From CAMLIZ01 sp966212505 (GTDB lineage: Bacteria; Pseudomonadota; Gammaproteobacteria; Burkholderiales; Burkholderiaceae_C): a stretch of 64,000 nucleotides of DNA. Where the stretch lies: positions 1 to 64,000 of the forward strand of contig CBIHRS010000010.1 of NCBI GenBank assembly GCA_966212505.1. Reading direction: 5' to 3'. Made by a program: the position numbers and the translations under genes. The notes beneath the pieces are model-generated. The model was not told the DNA's origin. It saw only the letters and a program-made list of their open reading frames with translations, and did not search any database. Positions 38,716 through 47,543 of this stretch are shown in pieces (within the stretch, counting starts at the first letter, position 1; every line of letters starts with the position of its first letter).

Positions 38716-39354
38716 GTGTACGAGCCCCGGCATTTCGAACAGGCCGACCCCGCGGCGCTGCAGGCGCTGATGCGCGAACACCCGCTCGCGCTGCTGGTCA
38801 CCACCTCGGCCGATGGCAGCCTCGCTGCCAACCCGGTGCCGCTGCTCTACGACGCCGCGGCCGGCACGCACGGCACGCTGCGCGGCCACGTGGCCCGCGC
38901 CAACCCCGTGTGGCGTGACACGCCGGCCGGTTCGCAGGTGCTGGCCGTGTTCCAGGGGCCCGAGGCCTATGTCTCGCCCTCTTGGTATCCCTCCAAGCGC
39001 GAGCACGGCAAGGCAGTGCCCACGTGGAACTACGCGGTGGTGCAGGCGCAGGGCCCGCTGCTGATCCACGATGACCCGCAGTGGCTGCGCAACTTCCTGC
39101 CGCAGCTCACCGCGGCCCACGAGGCGCATCGCGCCGATCCGTGGACCCTGGACGACGCGCCCGCCGACTACATCGAGCAGATGCTCAAGGCCATCGTCGG
39201 CATCGAGATTCCGCTCACGCGGCTGGTCGGCAAGTGGAAGGTGAGCCAGAACCGGTCGGCCTCCGACCGTGAAGGCGTGGCCGCCGGCCTCGATGCCGAA
39301 GCCACGCCGGCTGCCGCGGCCATGGCCGCGCTGGTGCGCGATCACACGGCTTGA
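38716..39354 (+). CDS. FMN-binding negative transcriptional regulator (PaiB-like)
   Basis: A 212-residue split-barrel protein: MYEPRHFEQADPAALQALMR start, LVTTSADGSLAANPVPLLYD, the FQGPEAYVSPSWYPSKREHGKAVPTWNY flavin/fold motif (given in parts: AYVSPSWY and VPTWNY) and KWKVSQNRS near the end. Bacillus PaiB is linked to repression of sporulation and protease genes, but most relatives are uncharacterised flavin-fold proteins. The start is GTG, 4 bp after gloA, so it belongs to the same transcript. Confidence 0.88.
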   Translation: MYEPRHFEQADPAALQALMREHPLALLVTTSADGSLAANPVPLLYDAAAGTHGTLRGHVARANPVWRDTPAGSQVLAVFQGPEAYVSPSWYPSKREHGKAVPTWNYAVVQAQGPLLIHDDPQWLRNFLPQLTAAHEAHRADPWTLDDAPADYIEQMLKAIVGIEIPLTRLVGKWKVSQNRSASDREGVAAGLDAEATPAAAAMAALVRDHTA

Positions 39355-39532
39355 CCCGGATCAGAAAAGACCGGCAAATCGGTCGCTTCTTGTCATGCCG
39401 CGGTCACGCAAAGCCTGCACAATCTCTTCATTGCTGACAGGAACCGGCCGCAACACTGGGCGGATGTCACTGGAACCCGTCACCGTTGTCAGCAGATCCC
39501 GTCGGGGCCGAACGTGCCCCGTCCGGTGAAGA

Positions 39533-39566
39533 AGCCCGTCGCCGATCAGGCCGACGGGCTTTTTTC
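39533..39566 (+). terminator. Rho-independent terminator
   Basis: AGCCCGTC at 39,533-39,540 pairs with GACGGGCT at 39,553-39,560 and is followed by six T (39,560-39,565). It ends plus-strand transcription from the thioesterase-gloA-PaiB operon or from a small transcript in the 228-bp gap. A second hairpin (CGGGGC...GCCCCG) precedes it at about 39,503-39,521. Confidence 0.85.
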
Positions 39567-39582
39567 TTTCCGACTGACGGCT

Positions 39583-40740
39583 TCACCGGATGAAGCGGCC
39601 GCCCTTGCCCACCATGGTGAGCTCCACGAAGCGCGAGGCGCTGCGCCCGGGGCGATCGAAGCCGAGCTCGTAGCCACCCAGGTCGAGACGCTTCAGTCCC
39701 CAGGCCGCGTCGATGAAATGGGCCCGCGTCAGCTGTGTGCCCGCATGACGCAAGGCTTCGACGAACACGCGGGCATTGATGTAGCCCTCGAGCGCCAGGT
39801 GCGAAGGCTCCAGGCTCACGCCGGCCGTGCGCCAGGCCTGCAGGAAATCGCGCACCACCGGCGTGGCGCCGTTGCTGGGCAGCGGCACCACCTGCGACAC
39901 CGCGATGCCCACCGCATCGTCGCCCAGCGCATTGAGCGTCGCGGCCGAGCCCATCACCGACAGCGCATACAGCGACAGGCCCTTGCGCTGCGCCCGGATC
40001 GCGCGCACGAAGCCCGCGGCCGGCTTGCCCGCCAGCCCCAGCACCACCGCCTCCGGGGCGGCCGACACCACCTTGGTGGCGGCACCGTCGGCATCGGCGC
40101 CACTGTTTTCCACCGTCACCATCGCCACCGCCTGCAGCTGGCGCCGCTGCAGCGCGGCCTCGGCGGCCTGGGCCACCTCCTTGCCGAACGAGTTGTTCTG
40201 GCAGGCCAGCGCGATCCTGCGGATGCCGATGGTCGCCAGGTGCTCGATCAGGCGCTCGGCCTCTTCGGGGTAGCTGGCGCGGATGTTGAACACGTTGCGC
40301 ATGTCAGCCGGCCGGGCCGAGGTGGCACCGGTGAAGGGCGCGAAGCACGGCAGCTCCGAGCCCTTGATCAGCGGCAGCAGCGCCTCGATCATCGGCGTGC
40401 CCATGCAGTTGAACAGCGCGAAGACCTTGGGGTCGGCGATGAAGGCCTTGAGGTTCTCGACGGCGCGCTTCACGTCGTAGCCATCGTCGCGCGTCATCAG
40501 CTCGATGCGGCGGCCGTTGATGCCGCCCTGTGCATTCACCGCGGCGAAGCAGGCCCGCGCGCCCTCGTGCATCGCCTGGCCCAGGTCGGCCAGCGGGCCG
40601 CTCAACGCGATCGATTGAGCGAGCAGCAGCGCATCGCCCTGGGCCTGTGCCAGCGGCCATGCGCCCAATCCAATGCCACAGGCGGCCGCATGCCGCAGGA
40701 AGCCGCGGCGCGACTGCGCCGGGCCATACCGGTTCTCCAT
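39583..40740 (-). CDS. Branched-chain amino acid-type ABC transporter substrate-binding protein
   Basis: A 385-residue periplasmic binding protein of the LivK/Peripla_BP_6 family. The N-terminus carries a twin-arginine motif (SRRGFLRH) and hydrophobic core, so export is probably via Tat. The mature part opens LLLAQSIALSGPLADLG and contains GINGRRIELMTRDDGYD, typical of aromatic- or amide-binding relatives in Burkholderiales. No permease or ATPase gene is adjacent. It may serve a transporter elsewhere or act as a sensor partner. Ligand unknown. Confidence 0.87.
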   Translation of the reverse strand: MENRYGPAQSRRGFLRHAAACGIGLGAWPLAQAQGDALLLAQSIALSGPLADLGQAMHEGARACFAAVNAQGGINGRRIELMTRDDGYDVKRAVENLKAFIADPKVFALFNCMGTPMIEALLPLIKGSELPCFAPFTGATSARPADMRNVFNIRASYPEEAERLIEHLATIGIRRIALACQNNSFGKEVAQAAEAALQRRQLQAVAMVTVENSGADADGAATKVVSAAPEAVVLGLAGKPAAGFVRAIRAQRKGLSLYALSVMGSAATLNALGDDAVGIAVSQVVPLPSNGATPVVRDFLQAWRTAGVSLEPSHLALEGYINARVFVEALRHAGTQLTRAHFIDAAWGLKRLDLGGYELGFDRPGRSASRFVELTMVGKGGRFIR

Positions 40741-40891
40741 CGTCAACTCCAGGTGACTGAGGGGGCGCCGTTCTCGTCTCCCTGCCCCCGTTCGGCGAAC
40801 CGGACTCTGCATCAGGCTTCGTCGCGCGAAGTGTCCGCGCGACGACAAAGCCGGGGAATGCCCTCAAAGGGACATCCCCTAAAGCGCTTAC

Positions 40892-41719
40892 TCAGTGTTG
40901 CATCGCATCCCGGCGCAGCAGCTCCAGCGCGATGATCCGCGCGGCGCGGCGCGTGGTCTCCGGCGTGGGATGAAGGCCGTCGCTCAGGTGCTCGAAGTCC
41001 TTCCAGATGTCGAGCACTAGGGCCTGCGGCAGCTCCGCCTTCAGGCGGCTGCGCGAGAGCTCGCGCAGCAGCTTGTAGTCGTGCTCGCTGATCACCCAGG
41101 CCAGACCGAAGGTGTCGCGGAAGTGGATCAGGTCGAGCCGCTCGTAGCGCGGGTAGATGTCGTAGATCGGCGTGATGCCCGCCGCGAGCGCGGAATTGCC
41201 CAGCGCGACGAGGCGGTCGACCGTCTGGTTCATCTGCGCCGGCGTGCAGGGCTGCGACTGCGTCTGCGGAATGCCGAAGGCATCGGCATGCAGGCAGTCG
41301 TTCGACGTGGTGATGACCACGTACTTCGCGTTGTACTGCGTGAAGGTCGGCGGCAGCGCCACCCGCGCGAGCGCCTTCTGGAACTGCGTCTGGTAGCTGT
41401 CCCAGCTCGCCGGACCGCAGGTCGGGGCACCCGGTGCGCAATACGGCCGGGCGAAGGTGCCCGCCCCCGCCTGCGCCTCGTTGATCACCTCGCCAGAGAG
41501 CAGTTCACTGCGCGTGAGCGCCTGCCCGAGGCTGAGGTAGCTGCCGAAGTTGACGGAGATGCCGCCCAGCGGCGCCACTCCGTTGTTGAAGGGCGTCTTG
41601 CCCTCGGAGTACGAGGCACCCACCACCAGCAGCGGCAGCTGCGAAGGTCTGTCGGCCGCCCCGGCCACTTGCATAGACAAGCACGCCATCACGGCGCACA
41701 ACCCGCTTTTCACCTTCAT
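40892..41719 (-). CDS. Exported SGNH/GDSL-family hydrolase
   Basis: A 275-residue esterase-like protein with a signal peptide (cleavage near VAGAA). Block I is VVGASYSEG (the GDS motif as GAS), block III TTSNDC contains the Asn of the G/S-x-N-D motif, and block V SDGLHPTPE holds the Asp-x-x-His pair. The natural substrate is unknown; relatives act on lipids and acetylated glycans. Its cysteines (CAPGAPTC) may form a disulfide. Confidence 0.83.
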   Translation of the reverse strand: MKVKSGLCAVMACLSMQVAGAADRPSQLPLLVVGASYSEGKTPFNNGVAPLGGISVNFGSYLSLGQALTRSELLSGEVINEAQAGAGTFARPYCAPGAPTCGPASWDSYQTQFQKALARVALPPTFTQYNAKYVVITTSNDCLHADAFGIPQTQSQPCTPAQMNQTVDRLVALGNSALAAGITPIYDIYPRYERLDLIHFRDTFGLAWVISEHDYKLLRELSRSRLKAELPQALVLDIWKDFEHLSDGLHPTPETTRRAARIIALELLRRDAMQH

Positions 41720-41819
41720 CGGTCCCTCCGTCCTTGGTTGAAGACGGAGTAAAGATTACCGATATGTATCCAGTTGAAACACCCTCTTTGGAGGGAGGCC
41801 GGGTGATCTTGTTGGCAGC

Positions 41820-42014
41820 TCAGCGCCCCCGTTCGGGGGTGAGCTTGGCAAACAGCTCGAGCAGTTCGCCGGGCATCGAGTCGACCACTTCCGTCACTTC
41901 CACGCCGCGCGCGAACTCCACGGCGACGGGATGGCGCGGCACCACGCCCTCGGTGCCGGCGGCTGGCGGAACAGACGGCAGCGCGGGGCCGACGAGCGGT
42001 TGAGCTGGCTTCAT
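41820..42014 (-). CDS. Small hypothetical protein (64 aa)
   Basis: I do not recognise this gene. The ATG at 42,014 has GGAGGG seven bases upstream, a better signal than the longer open frame. The product (MKPAQPLVGPALPSVPP...) is proline-rich at the N-terminus and ends in an amphipathic helix (MPGELLELFAKLTPERG). It has no signal peptide. Location between a SGNH hydrolase and a GlxA-type regulator gives no functional clue. Confidence 0.5.
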   Translation of the reverse strand: MKPAQPLVGPALPSVPPAAGTEGVVPRHPVAVEFARGVEVTEVVDSMPGELLELFAKLTPERGR

Positions 42015-42087
42015 GACACCCTCCAACGAAAGTTTCTGTACCGGTGTCAAAGCAACTTGAAGGCCAGCGCGCGACGGACACAACGCG

Positions 42088-43056
42088 TCAGCGCAGGCCC
42101 GACGGGCTCACCTCCAGCTCGCGCCGGATCAGCCGGCGCAAGGTGGTGCTGTCGCGGTAGCCCACCCGCGCCGCCACCTCGTCGATCGGCAGCTTCGTGG
42201 TCTCGATCAGGTGCGTGGCCATCAGCAGGCGACGGCGCTGGATCAGCTTGATGGGCGACAGCCCGGTGGCCGCCTGCACGCGCCGCGACAGCGTCTTCTC
42301 GCCGAGCGCCAGTTGCTTCGCGAGGGCATTCACGCTGACCGGTTCGGTCAGGTGATCGTCGATCCAGCGCTCGGCCGACGCCACCAGCGGATCGTGGTGC
42401 AGCGCATGCGTGGCCATCATGTAGCGGGCCTGCGAAGGCCGGCGGTCGATCAGCAGGTAGCGGGCACAGGCCTCGGCTACGCGAACACCGGCGAGGTCGC
42501 CCACCACCGCGAGCATCAGGTCGAGCTGCGCGAAGGCGGCGCCGGCGGTGAGCAGGTGGCCGTCGCGGACCAGCATGCGGCGCTCGTCGAGCGTCACCTC
42601 CGGGTAGCGCTCGCGGAAGCTGCCGGCCAGCCACCAAGTGGTGGTGGCCGAGCGGCCGGCGAGCAGCCCGGCCTCGGCCAGCAGGAACACCGAGGCGCAG
42701 GCGGCACCGATGCGCACCTTGCGCGCATGCAGCCGCTGCAGCAGCTCGCGCGCCTGCACCGCATCGGGCCGCTCGAGATGCGAGGCAAGCCTGTCGCCGT
42801 ATTCGCCCATCGCCGGCACGATCGCCCACTGCGGCAGGTCGCCGGCGGCCGCGGCCTTGCGGAAGGTGTCGTCAGCCGCGAGCTTCATCCCGCCGCCGGT
42901 CTGCACCTGCATGCGCCGGCTGATCACGCGGTACTCGAACCGCACCCGTGAAGCGCCATCCGCCGCCATGGCCTGCGCGATGCGCAGCAGGTCGATCGTG
43001 ATGGCGAGGCTCGAGTCCATCAACCCGTCGAGCGCGAGGATCCAGATGGTTTTCAT
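42088..43056 (-). CDS. GlxA-family AraC-type regulator
   Basis: A 322-residue regulator: N-terminal DJ-1/PfpI-like domain (WILALDGLMDSSLAITIDLLR, GAACASVFLLAEAGLL) and a C-terminal double helix-turn-helix AraC DNA-binding domain (VNALAKQLALGEKTLSRRVQ; IDEVAARVGYRDSTTLRRL). The start at 43,056 is the natural MKTIWIL. It is divergent from a dienelactone hydrolase gene 118 bp away, its likely target. Confidence 0.92.
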   Translation of the reverse strand: MKTIWILALDGLMDSSLAITIDLLRIAQAMAADGASRVRFEYRVISRRMQVQTGGGMKLAADDTFRKAAAAGDLPQWAIVPAMGEYGDRLASHLERPDAVQARELLQRLHARKVRIGAACASVFLLAEAGLLAGRSATTTWWLAGSFRERYPEVTLDERRMLVRDGHLLTAGAAFAQLDLMLAVVGDLAGVRVAEACARYLLIDRRPSQARYMMATHALHHDPLVASAERWIDDHLTEPVSVNALAKQLALGEKTLSRRVQAATGLSPIKLIQRRRLLMATHLIETTKLPIDEVAARVGYRDSTTLRRLIRRELEVSPSGLR

Positions 43057-43173
43057 CGGCGGGATCTTATCTGTCCAGTCCAGCCCGAAAGCAGTCTCTT
43101 CCGACACTGCGCAGCAAGGCACCGCCTGCCTAGACTGGCCGCCATTCAACGACCACGAACAAGGAGTGAAGAA

Positions 43174-43998
43174 ATGACGACACGCCCGCTCGACCAGGAC
43201 GACACGCTCGACGACTTCGAGCCGCGCCAGATCACGCTCGACGGCATCACGAAGCGGGTGCATGTGAGCGGCCGCGGCCCGGCCGTGATCGTGATGACCG
43301 AGATGCCCGGCATCAGCCCGCACGTGGCCCGCTTCGCGCGCTGGGTGCGCGAGGCCGGCTTCACGGTGTACATGCCATCGCTGTTCGGCCGCGACGGTGC
43401 GGTGCCGCAGGCCGAAGAAGGCGTGGCAGTGTTCAAGCGCACCTGCGTCAGCGCCGAGTTCCGGGCGTTTGCCGCCAACGAATCGAGTCCGGTCACGCAG
43501 TGGCTGCGCGCGCTGGCCCGGCTCGCGCACAGCGAATGCGGCGGACCCGGCGTGGGCGCGATCGGCATGTGCTTCACCGGCAACTTCGCGCTCTCGATGA
43601 TGCTGGAGCCCGCGATGCTGGCGCCGGTGCTGTCGCAGCCCACGCTGCCGCTGAACGACCCGGCGGGCCTGCACATCGCGCCCGAGGAGCTGGCCGCGGT
43701 GCGCGACCGGCTGCAGCGCGAGAACCTCAACGTGCTGGCCTACCGCTTCGATGGCGACCGCTTCTGCACCGCACAGCGCTTCGCCGCCTATGCCCAGGCG
43801 CTGGGCGACCGTTTCGTGGCCCGCGTGCTGCCGGACGACGCGGCCAACACCGACACGCCGCCGTTCTTCGAGCAGGTGGTGGCGAGCCCCCACAGCGTGG
43901 TCACCGCGCACCTCGTGGACCAGGCCGGGCATCCCACACTGGCCGCGCGCGACGAGATCCTGGCCTTCTTCAAAAGCCGGCTCGCGCCGTCAGCTTGA
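43174..43998 (+). CDS. Dienelactone hydrolase family protein
   Basis: A 274-residue alpha/beta hydrolase of the DLH family. The nucleophile is Cys in IGMCFTGNFAL, the acid probably Asp in YRFDGDRFC, and the histidine in DQAGHPTLA. DLH enzymes open carboxymethylenebutenolide rings in chlorocatechol pathways, but many paralogues are general esterases. AAGGAG lies upstream. Likely controlled by the divergent AraC-type regulator. Confidence 0.87.
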   Translation: MTTRPLDQDDTLDDFEPRQITLDGITKRVHVSGRGPAVIVMTEMPGISPHVARFARWVREAGFTVYMPSLFGRDGAVPQAEEGVAVFKRTCVSAEFRAFAANESSPVTQWLRALARLAHSECGGPGVGAIGMCFTGNFALSMMLEPAMLAPVLSQPTLPLNDPAGLHIAPEELAAVRDRLQRENLNVLAYRFDGDRFCTAQRFAAYAQALGDRFVARVLPDDAANTDTPPFFEQVVASPHSVVTAHLVDQAGHPTLAARDEILAFFKSRLAPSA

Positions 43999-44214
43999 CG
44001 GCTTGCGGCGCACGGCCGGCTGGGTGCGCCACGGATCGCCGAGCGGCTCGAAGGCAGCACCGTCGCGCAGTGGAGAGGCCATCGCGTCGAGATCGATGTC
44101 GACGAACTGCACGGTGTCGGCATGCGCATGCGGCACCACGCGCGACGTGGCGAGCCAGGTCTTGAGGCTGGCGCAGTACTGCCGGACTGTCTTCACACCG
44201 TTCACGCGTGACAT
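43990..44214 (-). CDS. Small hypothetical protein (74 aa)
   Basis: An open frame starting at the ATG at 44,214 (MSRVNGVKTVRQYCASLKTW) and overlapping the end of the dienelactone hydrolase gene by 9 bp. Composition is plausible for a real protein, but no ribosome site is clear and no family is recognised. It may be spurious. Confidence 0.35.
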   Translation of the reverse strand: MSRVNGVKTVRQYCASLKTWLATSRVVPHAHADTVQFVDIDLDAMASPLRDGAAFEPLGDPWRTQPAVRRKPSS

Positions 44215-44362
44215 CGGGGCTGTGGAGATCGAATCGAGCTAGCCGGGCAATCGTTGTGCCCAGCGGGGCCTCCCCCTCCCCCCGGAATCGGGGGGCGATT
44301 TGCACATTTCCCGGAACGGGCCTTGCCATGTCTGCAGCGTCGCTCCTCCAAAGGCCACTGCC

Positions 44363-44773
44363 ATGGACTCGCCTCTCGCCCACATTGCCCCGCCTTCGCC
44401 GCCGCCGCGCGCCAGTGTCAGCCTCGGCCAGCGGCTGCTCGCACTCGACGACGTGATCTCGCAGCTGGGCCGCCACATGCGGTGCGAAAGCACGATCCCG
44501 TCGGGATTGCGGTCGTCCTTACATGAGTTGCTGCTTCGCTCGGAAGCCGCCCGGCTGGCGGTGCTGATGTCGGGGGCGGCGTCGTCACTGCTGCGCGACG
44601 TGGAGGCACTGAGCGCCGCGGCCGACCAGGCCCTGCTGCGGGCGCGCCGCAGCGGCCGCGCCAGCCGCGACCTGCTGCAGATCCTGGCGATCCTGAGCCA
44701 GGGGCTGCGCGGGCTGCTGCTGGCACACGCGTCCGATCAGGGCTCGAGCAAGGCTTGCAGCCCGGTGAGCTGA
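44363..44773 (+). CDS. Hypothetical helical protein (136 aa)
   Basis: I do not recognise the family. The ATG at 44,363 begins MDSPLAHIAPPSPPPRAS, a proline-rich tail followed by an all-helical region rich in Leu/Ala/Arg (LGQRLLALDDVISQLGRHMR, SSLLRDVEALSAAADQALLRA). It ends inside the convergent TetR gene (37-bp overlap). Function unknown. The upstream gap has a strong C6/G6 hairpin at 44,278-44,295 without a T tract. Confidence 0.55.
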   Translation: MDSPLAHIAPPSPPPRASVSLGQRLLALDDVISQLGRHMRCESTIPSGLRSSLHELLLRSEAARLAVLMSGAASSLLRDVEALSAAADQALLRARRSGRASRDLLQILAILSQGLRGLLLAHASDQGSSKACSPVS

Positions 44774-45342
44774 TAGCGCCAGAACGCCTCGAAGGCGCGC
44801 TCGATCTCGGCGGCGCCGGCCGCGCCGCGCAGGATCGCGACGATCATGTCGAGCGTGGCCACGAACACCTGCCGCAGCACGAAGCGCGGCACCTCGCGCC
44901 CGGCCCCGCGCGCGCGCAACGCGAAGCCATGGGCCATGTCCTCGAAATACCGCGTCACCAGTTCGCGCACATGGGCGAGCGGCGACTTGGCGCTGCCGGC
45001 CAGCAGGATCAGCACGACCTGCCGCTCCTCGATGATGAAGCGCAGCAGCGCCGCGGCCTCGGCGCTCTGCGCCGGCGTCTGCGTGCGCCATCGCGGCGCC
45101 TCGGGAATCGCCCGCACCCGCGCCCGCAGCAGCCGCACGAAGCGCGCCGCCTTGGCGCGCGGCACCACGTCGAGGAACAGCGCCTCCTTGCTGCCGTAGT
45201 AGCGGTAGAGATTGCCGGTGGAGATGCCGGCCGCCTGCGCGATGTCGGACAGCCGCGCCTGCTCGAAGCCCAGCGTCGCAAACGCTTCCGTCGCAGCCGC
45301 GGCGATGCGCTGCAGCACCTCTTCCTTCAGGCGCTGGGCCAT
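44737..45342 (-). CDS. TetR-family transcriptional regulator
   Basis: A 201-residue TetR regulator: N-terminal helix-turn-helix IAAAATEAFATLGFEQARLSDIAQAAGI and the typical STGNLYRYYGSKEALFLDVV. The rest is a helical ligand domain. It begins 10 bp after the amidase stop, so it is co-transcribed with the amidase. It may control that operon, though a GntR regulator also stands divergent to it. Confidence 0.9.
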   Translation of the reverse strand: MAQRLKEEVLQRIAAAATEAFATLGFEQARLSDIAQAAGISTGNLYRYYGSKEALFLDVVPRAKAARFVRLLRARVRAIPEAPRWRTQTPAQSAEAAALLRFIIEERQVVLILLAGSAKSPLAHVRELVTRYFEDMAHGFALRARGAGREVPRFVLRQVFVATLDMIVAILRGAAGAAEIERAFEAFWRYQLTGLQALLEP

Positions 45343-45352
45343 GCCGCGCTCC

Positions 45353-46789
45353 TCACAGCCATGGGCACATCGCCTCGAGCTGATAGGCCAGGGCGAACAA
45401 GCGTGCATCGGCGCCCTGCGGCGCCGCGAAGTGCAGCCCGATCGGCAGGCCGCTGGTGCCCGAGCGATACAGCGGCATCGACATCGCGCACCAGCCCGCC
45501 ATCGACGCGATCGCGGTATAGCCGGCCACCGCGTTGGTGAAGCCCACGATCTCGTCGAACGGCGAGGCGGGCGTGATGCGGCCTAGCGGCGGCGCAGTGA
45601 ACGGCGTGGTGGGGCACAGCAGCACGTCGGCCGACGCGAAGGCCGCAGAGGCCGAAGCCACACTGGCGCGCACCTGCTCGAAGGCCCGCGCCAATGCGCC
45701 CTGGTCGGCAGCGCCGGCGCGCCGTGCGAGCTCCTGCGTGAACGGCTCGAAGGCCTCGGCGCTGAAATGCGGCCCCATCAGGCCCTGCAGATACTGGAAC
45801 AGCCCGCCCACCGTGACGCCCGCCAGCAGGAAGAAGGCCGTGCTTGACGCCTCGGCATCGAAGCGAGGCCCTTCGGTGTCGAACACATGATGGCCGGCCG
45901 ATTCGCACAGCCGCACCGCCTGCGCCAGCGCCTGCTTCACGTCGGCGTCGGGCTCGCGGCCGAAGGCGGTCTGCGTGTAGACGCCGATGCGCAGCGGCGC
46001 GGGCGACGTGTCGGTGGGCCGCCGCTGCAGGAACGAAGGCAGGGAGGTGTCGGCCGCGGTGGCATCGAGCCACGCCGCGCTGTCGCGCACCGTGCGCGAC
46101 ACGCAATGGTCGCTGACCATGAAGGCCAGCGGCGTCTCGCCGCCCATGCCCACTGAGCGCGTGGCGCCCCTGCTGGGCTTGAAGCCGAACAGCCCGTTGA
46201 ACGCGGCCGGCCCTCGGATCGAGCCGCCGCCATCCGACGCATGCGCCACCGGCACCATGCCGCTGGCCACCGCCGCCACCGCGCCACCGGACGATCCGCC
46301 GGTCGACCGCGTGAGGTCCCACGGATTGCGGGTCGGCCCGAGCGCCAGCGTCTCGGTGGTGCCCAGCATGCCGAGCTCGGAGGTGGCGCTCTTGCCCAGC
46401 ACCACCAGCCCGGCTGCATCCAGCGCCGCGGTGTAGTCGCTGCCCGTGTCCGCGATCTGCGCTCCCATCGCGCGGGAGCCGAACGAGGTGGGCAGCCCGG
46501 GGTACGGCAGCAGGTCCTTCACCAGCGTGGGCACGCCGGCCAGCACGCCATCGGGTTTGCGCAGGCGCAGGGCCTCGCGGGCGCGTCCGGCATCCAGCGA
46601 CGCGAGCGCATTCAGCTGCGGATTGACCGCCTCGATGCGGCGCAACGCAGCGTCCAGCAGCTCGAGGGCAGACACCTCGCCGCTGCGCACCCGGCGTGCC
46701 TGCTCCACCGCATCGAACGGCGTGAATTCGTCCGCCGCGAACACCGCCGGCCTTGCCGGGCCAGCCTGCGTTTGATCAGGAGACTGCAT
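45353..46789 (-). CDS. Amidase signature-family enzyme
   Basis: A 478-residue amidase. The Ser-cisSer-Lys triad is visible: Lys in PTLVKDLLPYPG, cis-Ser and nucleophile in TGGSSGGAVAAVASGM and HASDGGGSIRGPAAFNGL. Length is normal for the GatA-like family. It hydrolyses an amide, possibly of an aromatic or nitrile-derived compound; the substrate is unknown. The ATG at 46,789 lies 12 bp from a 21-bp inverted repeat, and a GntR gene is divergent, so induction by the amide or its acid is likely (inference). Confidence 0.9.
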   Translation of the reverse strand: MQSPDQTQAGPARPAVFAADEFTPFDAVEQARRVRSGEVSALELLDAALRRIEAVNPQLNALASLDAGRAREALRLRKPDGVLAGVPTLVKDLLPYPGLPTSFGSRAMGAQIADTGSDYTAALDAAGLVVLGKSATSELGMLGTTETLALGPTRNPWDLTRSTGGSSGGAVAAVASGMVPVAHASDGGGSIRGPAAFNGLFGFKPSRGATRSVGMGGETPLAFMVSDHCVSRTVRDSAAWLDATAADTSLPSFLQRRPTDTSPAPLRIGVYTQTAFGREPDADVKQALAQAVRLCESAGHHVFDTEGPRFDAEASSTAFFLLAGVTVGGLFQYLQGLMGPHFSAEAFEPFTQELARRAGAADQGALARAFEQVRASVASASAAFASADVLLCPTTPFTAPPLGRITPASPFDEIVGFTNAVAGYTAIASMAGWCAMSMPLYRSGTSGLPIGLHFAAPQGADARLFALAYQLEAMCPWL

Positions 46790-46800
46790 AGTGCATCCAT

Positions 46801-46821
46801 TAGTGAATTCATGATTCACTA
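46801..46821. promoter_or_regulatory. Inverted-repeat operator at amidase promoter
   Basis: TAGTGAAT (46,801-46,808) and ATTCACTA (46,814-46,821) are perfect 8-bp arms around a 5-bp centre, 12 bp upstream of the amidase start. A GntR/FadR-type site is likely. Confidence 0.6.
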
Positions 46822-46866
46822 TAACTCCATCACGGGAATCACGCACCTCCGGTTTTTTTGGATACT

Positions 46867-46879
46867 TGGATACAATCCA
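46867..46879. promoter_or_regulatory. Second inverted repeat upstream of GntR gene
   Basis: TGGAT-ACA-ATCCA is a perfect 5-bp-arm palindrome 6 bp before the GntR start codon. A neighbouring copy TTGGATAC at 46,858-46,865 repeats the half-site. This fits autoregulation by the FCD-type GntR protein. Confidence 0.5.
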
Positions 46880-46884
46880 TCGCC

Positions 46885-47523
46885 ATGGCTTCCCATGCGA
46901 CCACCGCCCACAGCATCGCCGCCGCACTCCGCACCGCCCTTCACGCCGGCCGCTGGCCGCCCGGCGCCGCGCTGCGCCAGGAAGAGCTGGCGAGCGAATT
47001 CGGCGTCAGCCGCATCCCGGTGCGCGAGGCGCTGAGCCAGCTGCAGGCCGAGGGGCTGGTCGTGATCGAGCCGCACCGCGGCGCCTTCGTGGCCGGGTTC
47101 ACCGAGGCCGAGATGCGCGAGGTGTTCGACCTGCGCGTGCTGCTCGAAGGCGATGCACTGAAGCATGCGGTGCCGCTGCACACGCCGCGCTCGCTGCGCC
47201 AGCTGCGGGCCATCCAGCACGAACTGGACGCGGAAGACGAGGTGCCCGCGTGGGCGCAGGCCGACCGGGCCTTTCACGAGGTGCTGTATGCCCCGTCGGG
47301 CCGCAGCCGCACCCTGGGGCTGATCGCCAGCCTGCGCGGCTCGGTCGAGCGCTTCTACCTGAGCCGGCTGTCGCCCGGCTCGCGCCGCGAAGGCTGGCGC
47401 GACGAGCACCACCAGATCCTCGATGCCGTCGAGGCGCGCGATGCGCGGCTCGCGGTGCGCCTGCTCACCCAGCACCTGCGCGAGACCGAACAGCTCGCGC
47501 TGGCCGCACTCGCCTCCCCCTGA
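46885..47523 (+). CDS. GntR-family (FCD) transcriptional regulator
   Basis: A 212-residue regulator: winged helix (LRQEELASEFGVSRIPVREALSQLQAEGLV) and FadR-type C-terminal ligand domain (EVFDLRVLLEGDALKHAV, DRAFHEVLY, EHHQILDAVEARDARLAVRLLTQHL). The metal/ligand histidine and aspartate residues usual in FCD domains are present. ATG at 46,885 directly follows a palindrome. It is divergent from the amidase gene and is probably its regulator. Confidence 0.92.
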   Translation: MASHATTAHSIAAALRTALHAGRWPPGAALRQEELASEFGVSRIPVREALSQLQAEGLVVIEPHRGAFVAGFTEAEMREVFDLRVLLEGDALKHAVPLHTPRSLRQLRAIQHELDAEDEVPAWAQADRAFHEVLYAPSGRSRTLGLIASLRGSVERFYLSRLSPGSRREGWRDEHHQILDAVEARDARLAVRLLTQHLRETEQLALAALASP

Positions 47524-47543
47524 CCCTGCACGAAGGAAACGCC

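Noticed and set aside
44278..44295. C6-GGAATC-G6 hairpin as a terminator
   Set aside because: No T tract follows in either direction; it may be a structural element but not a factor-independent terminator.
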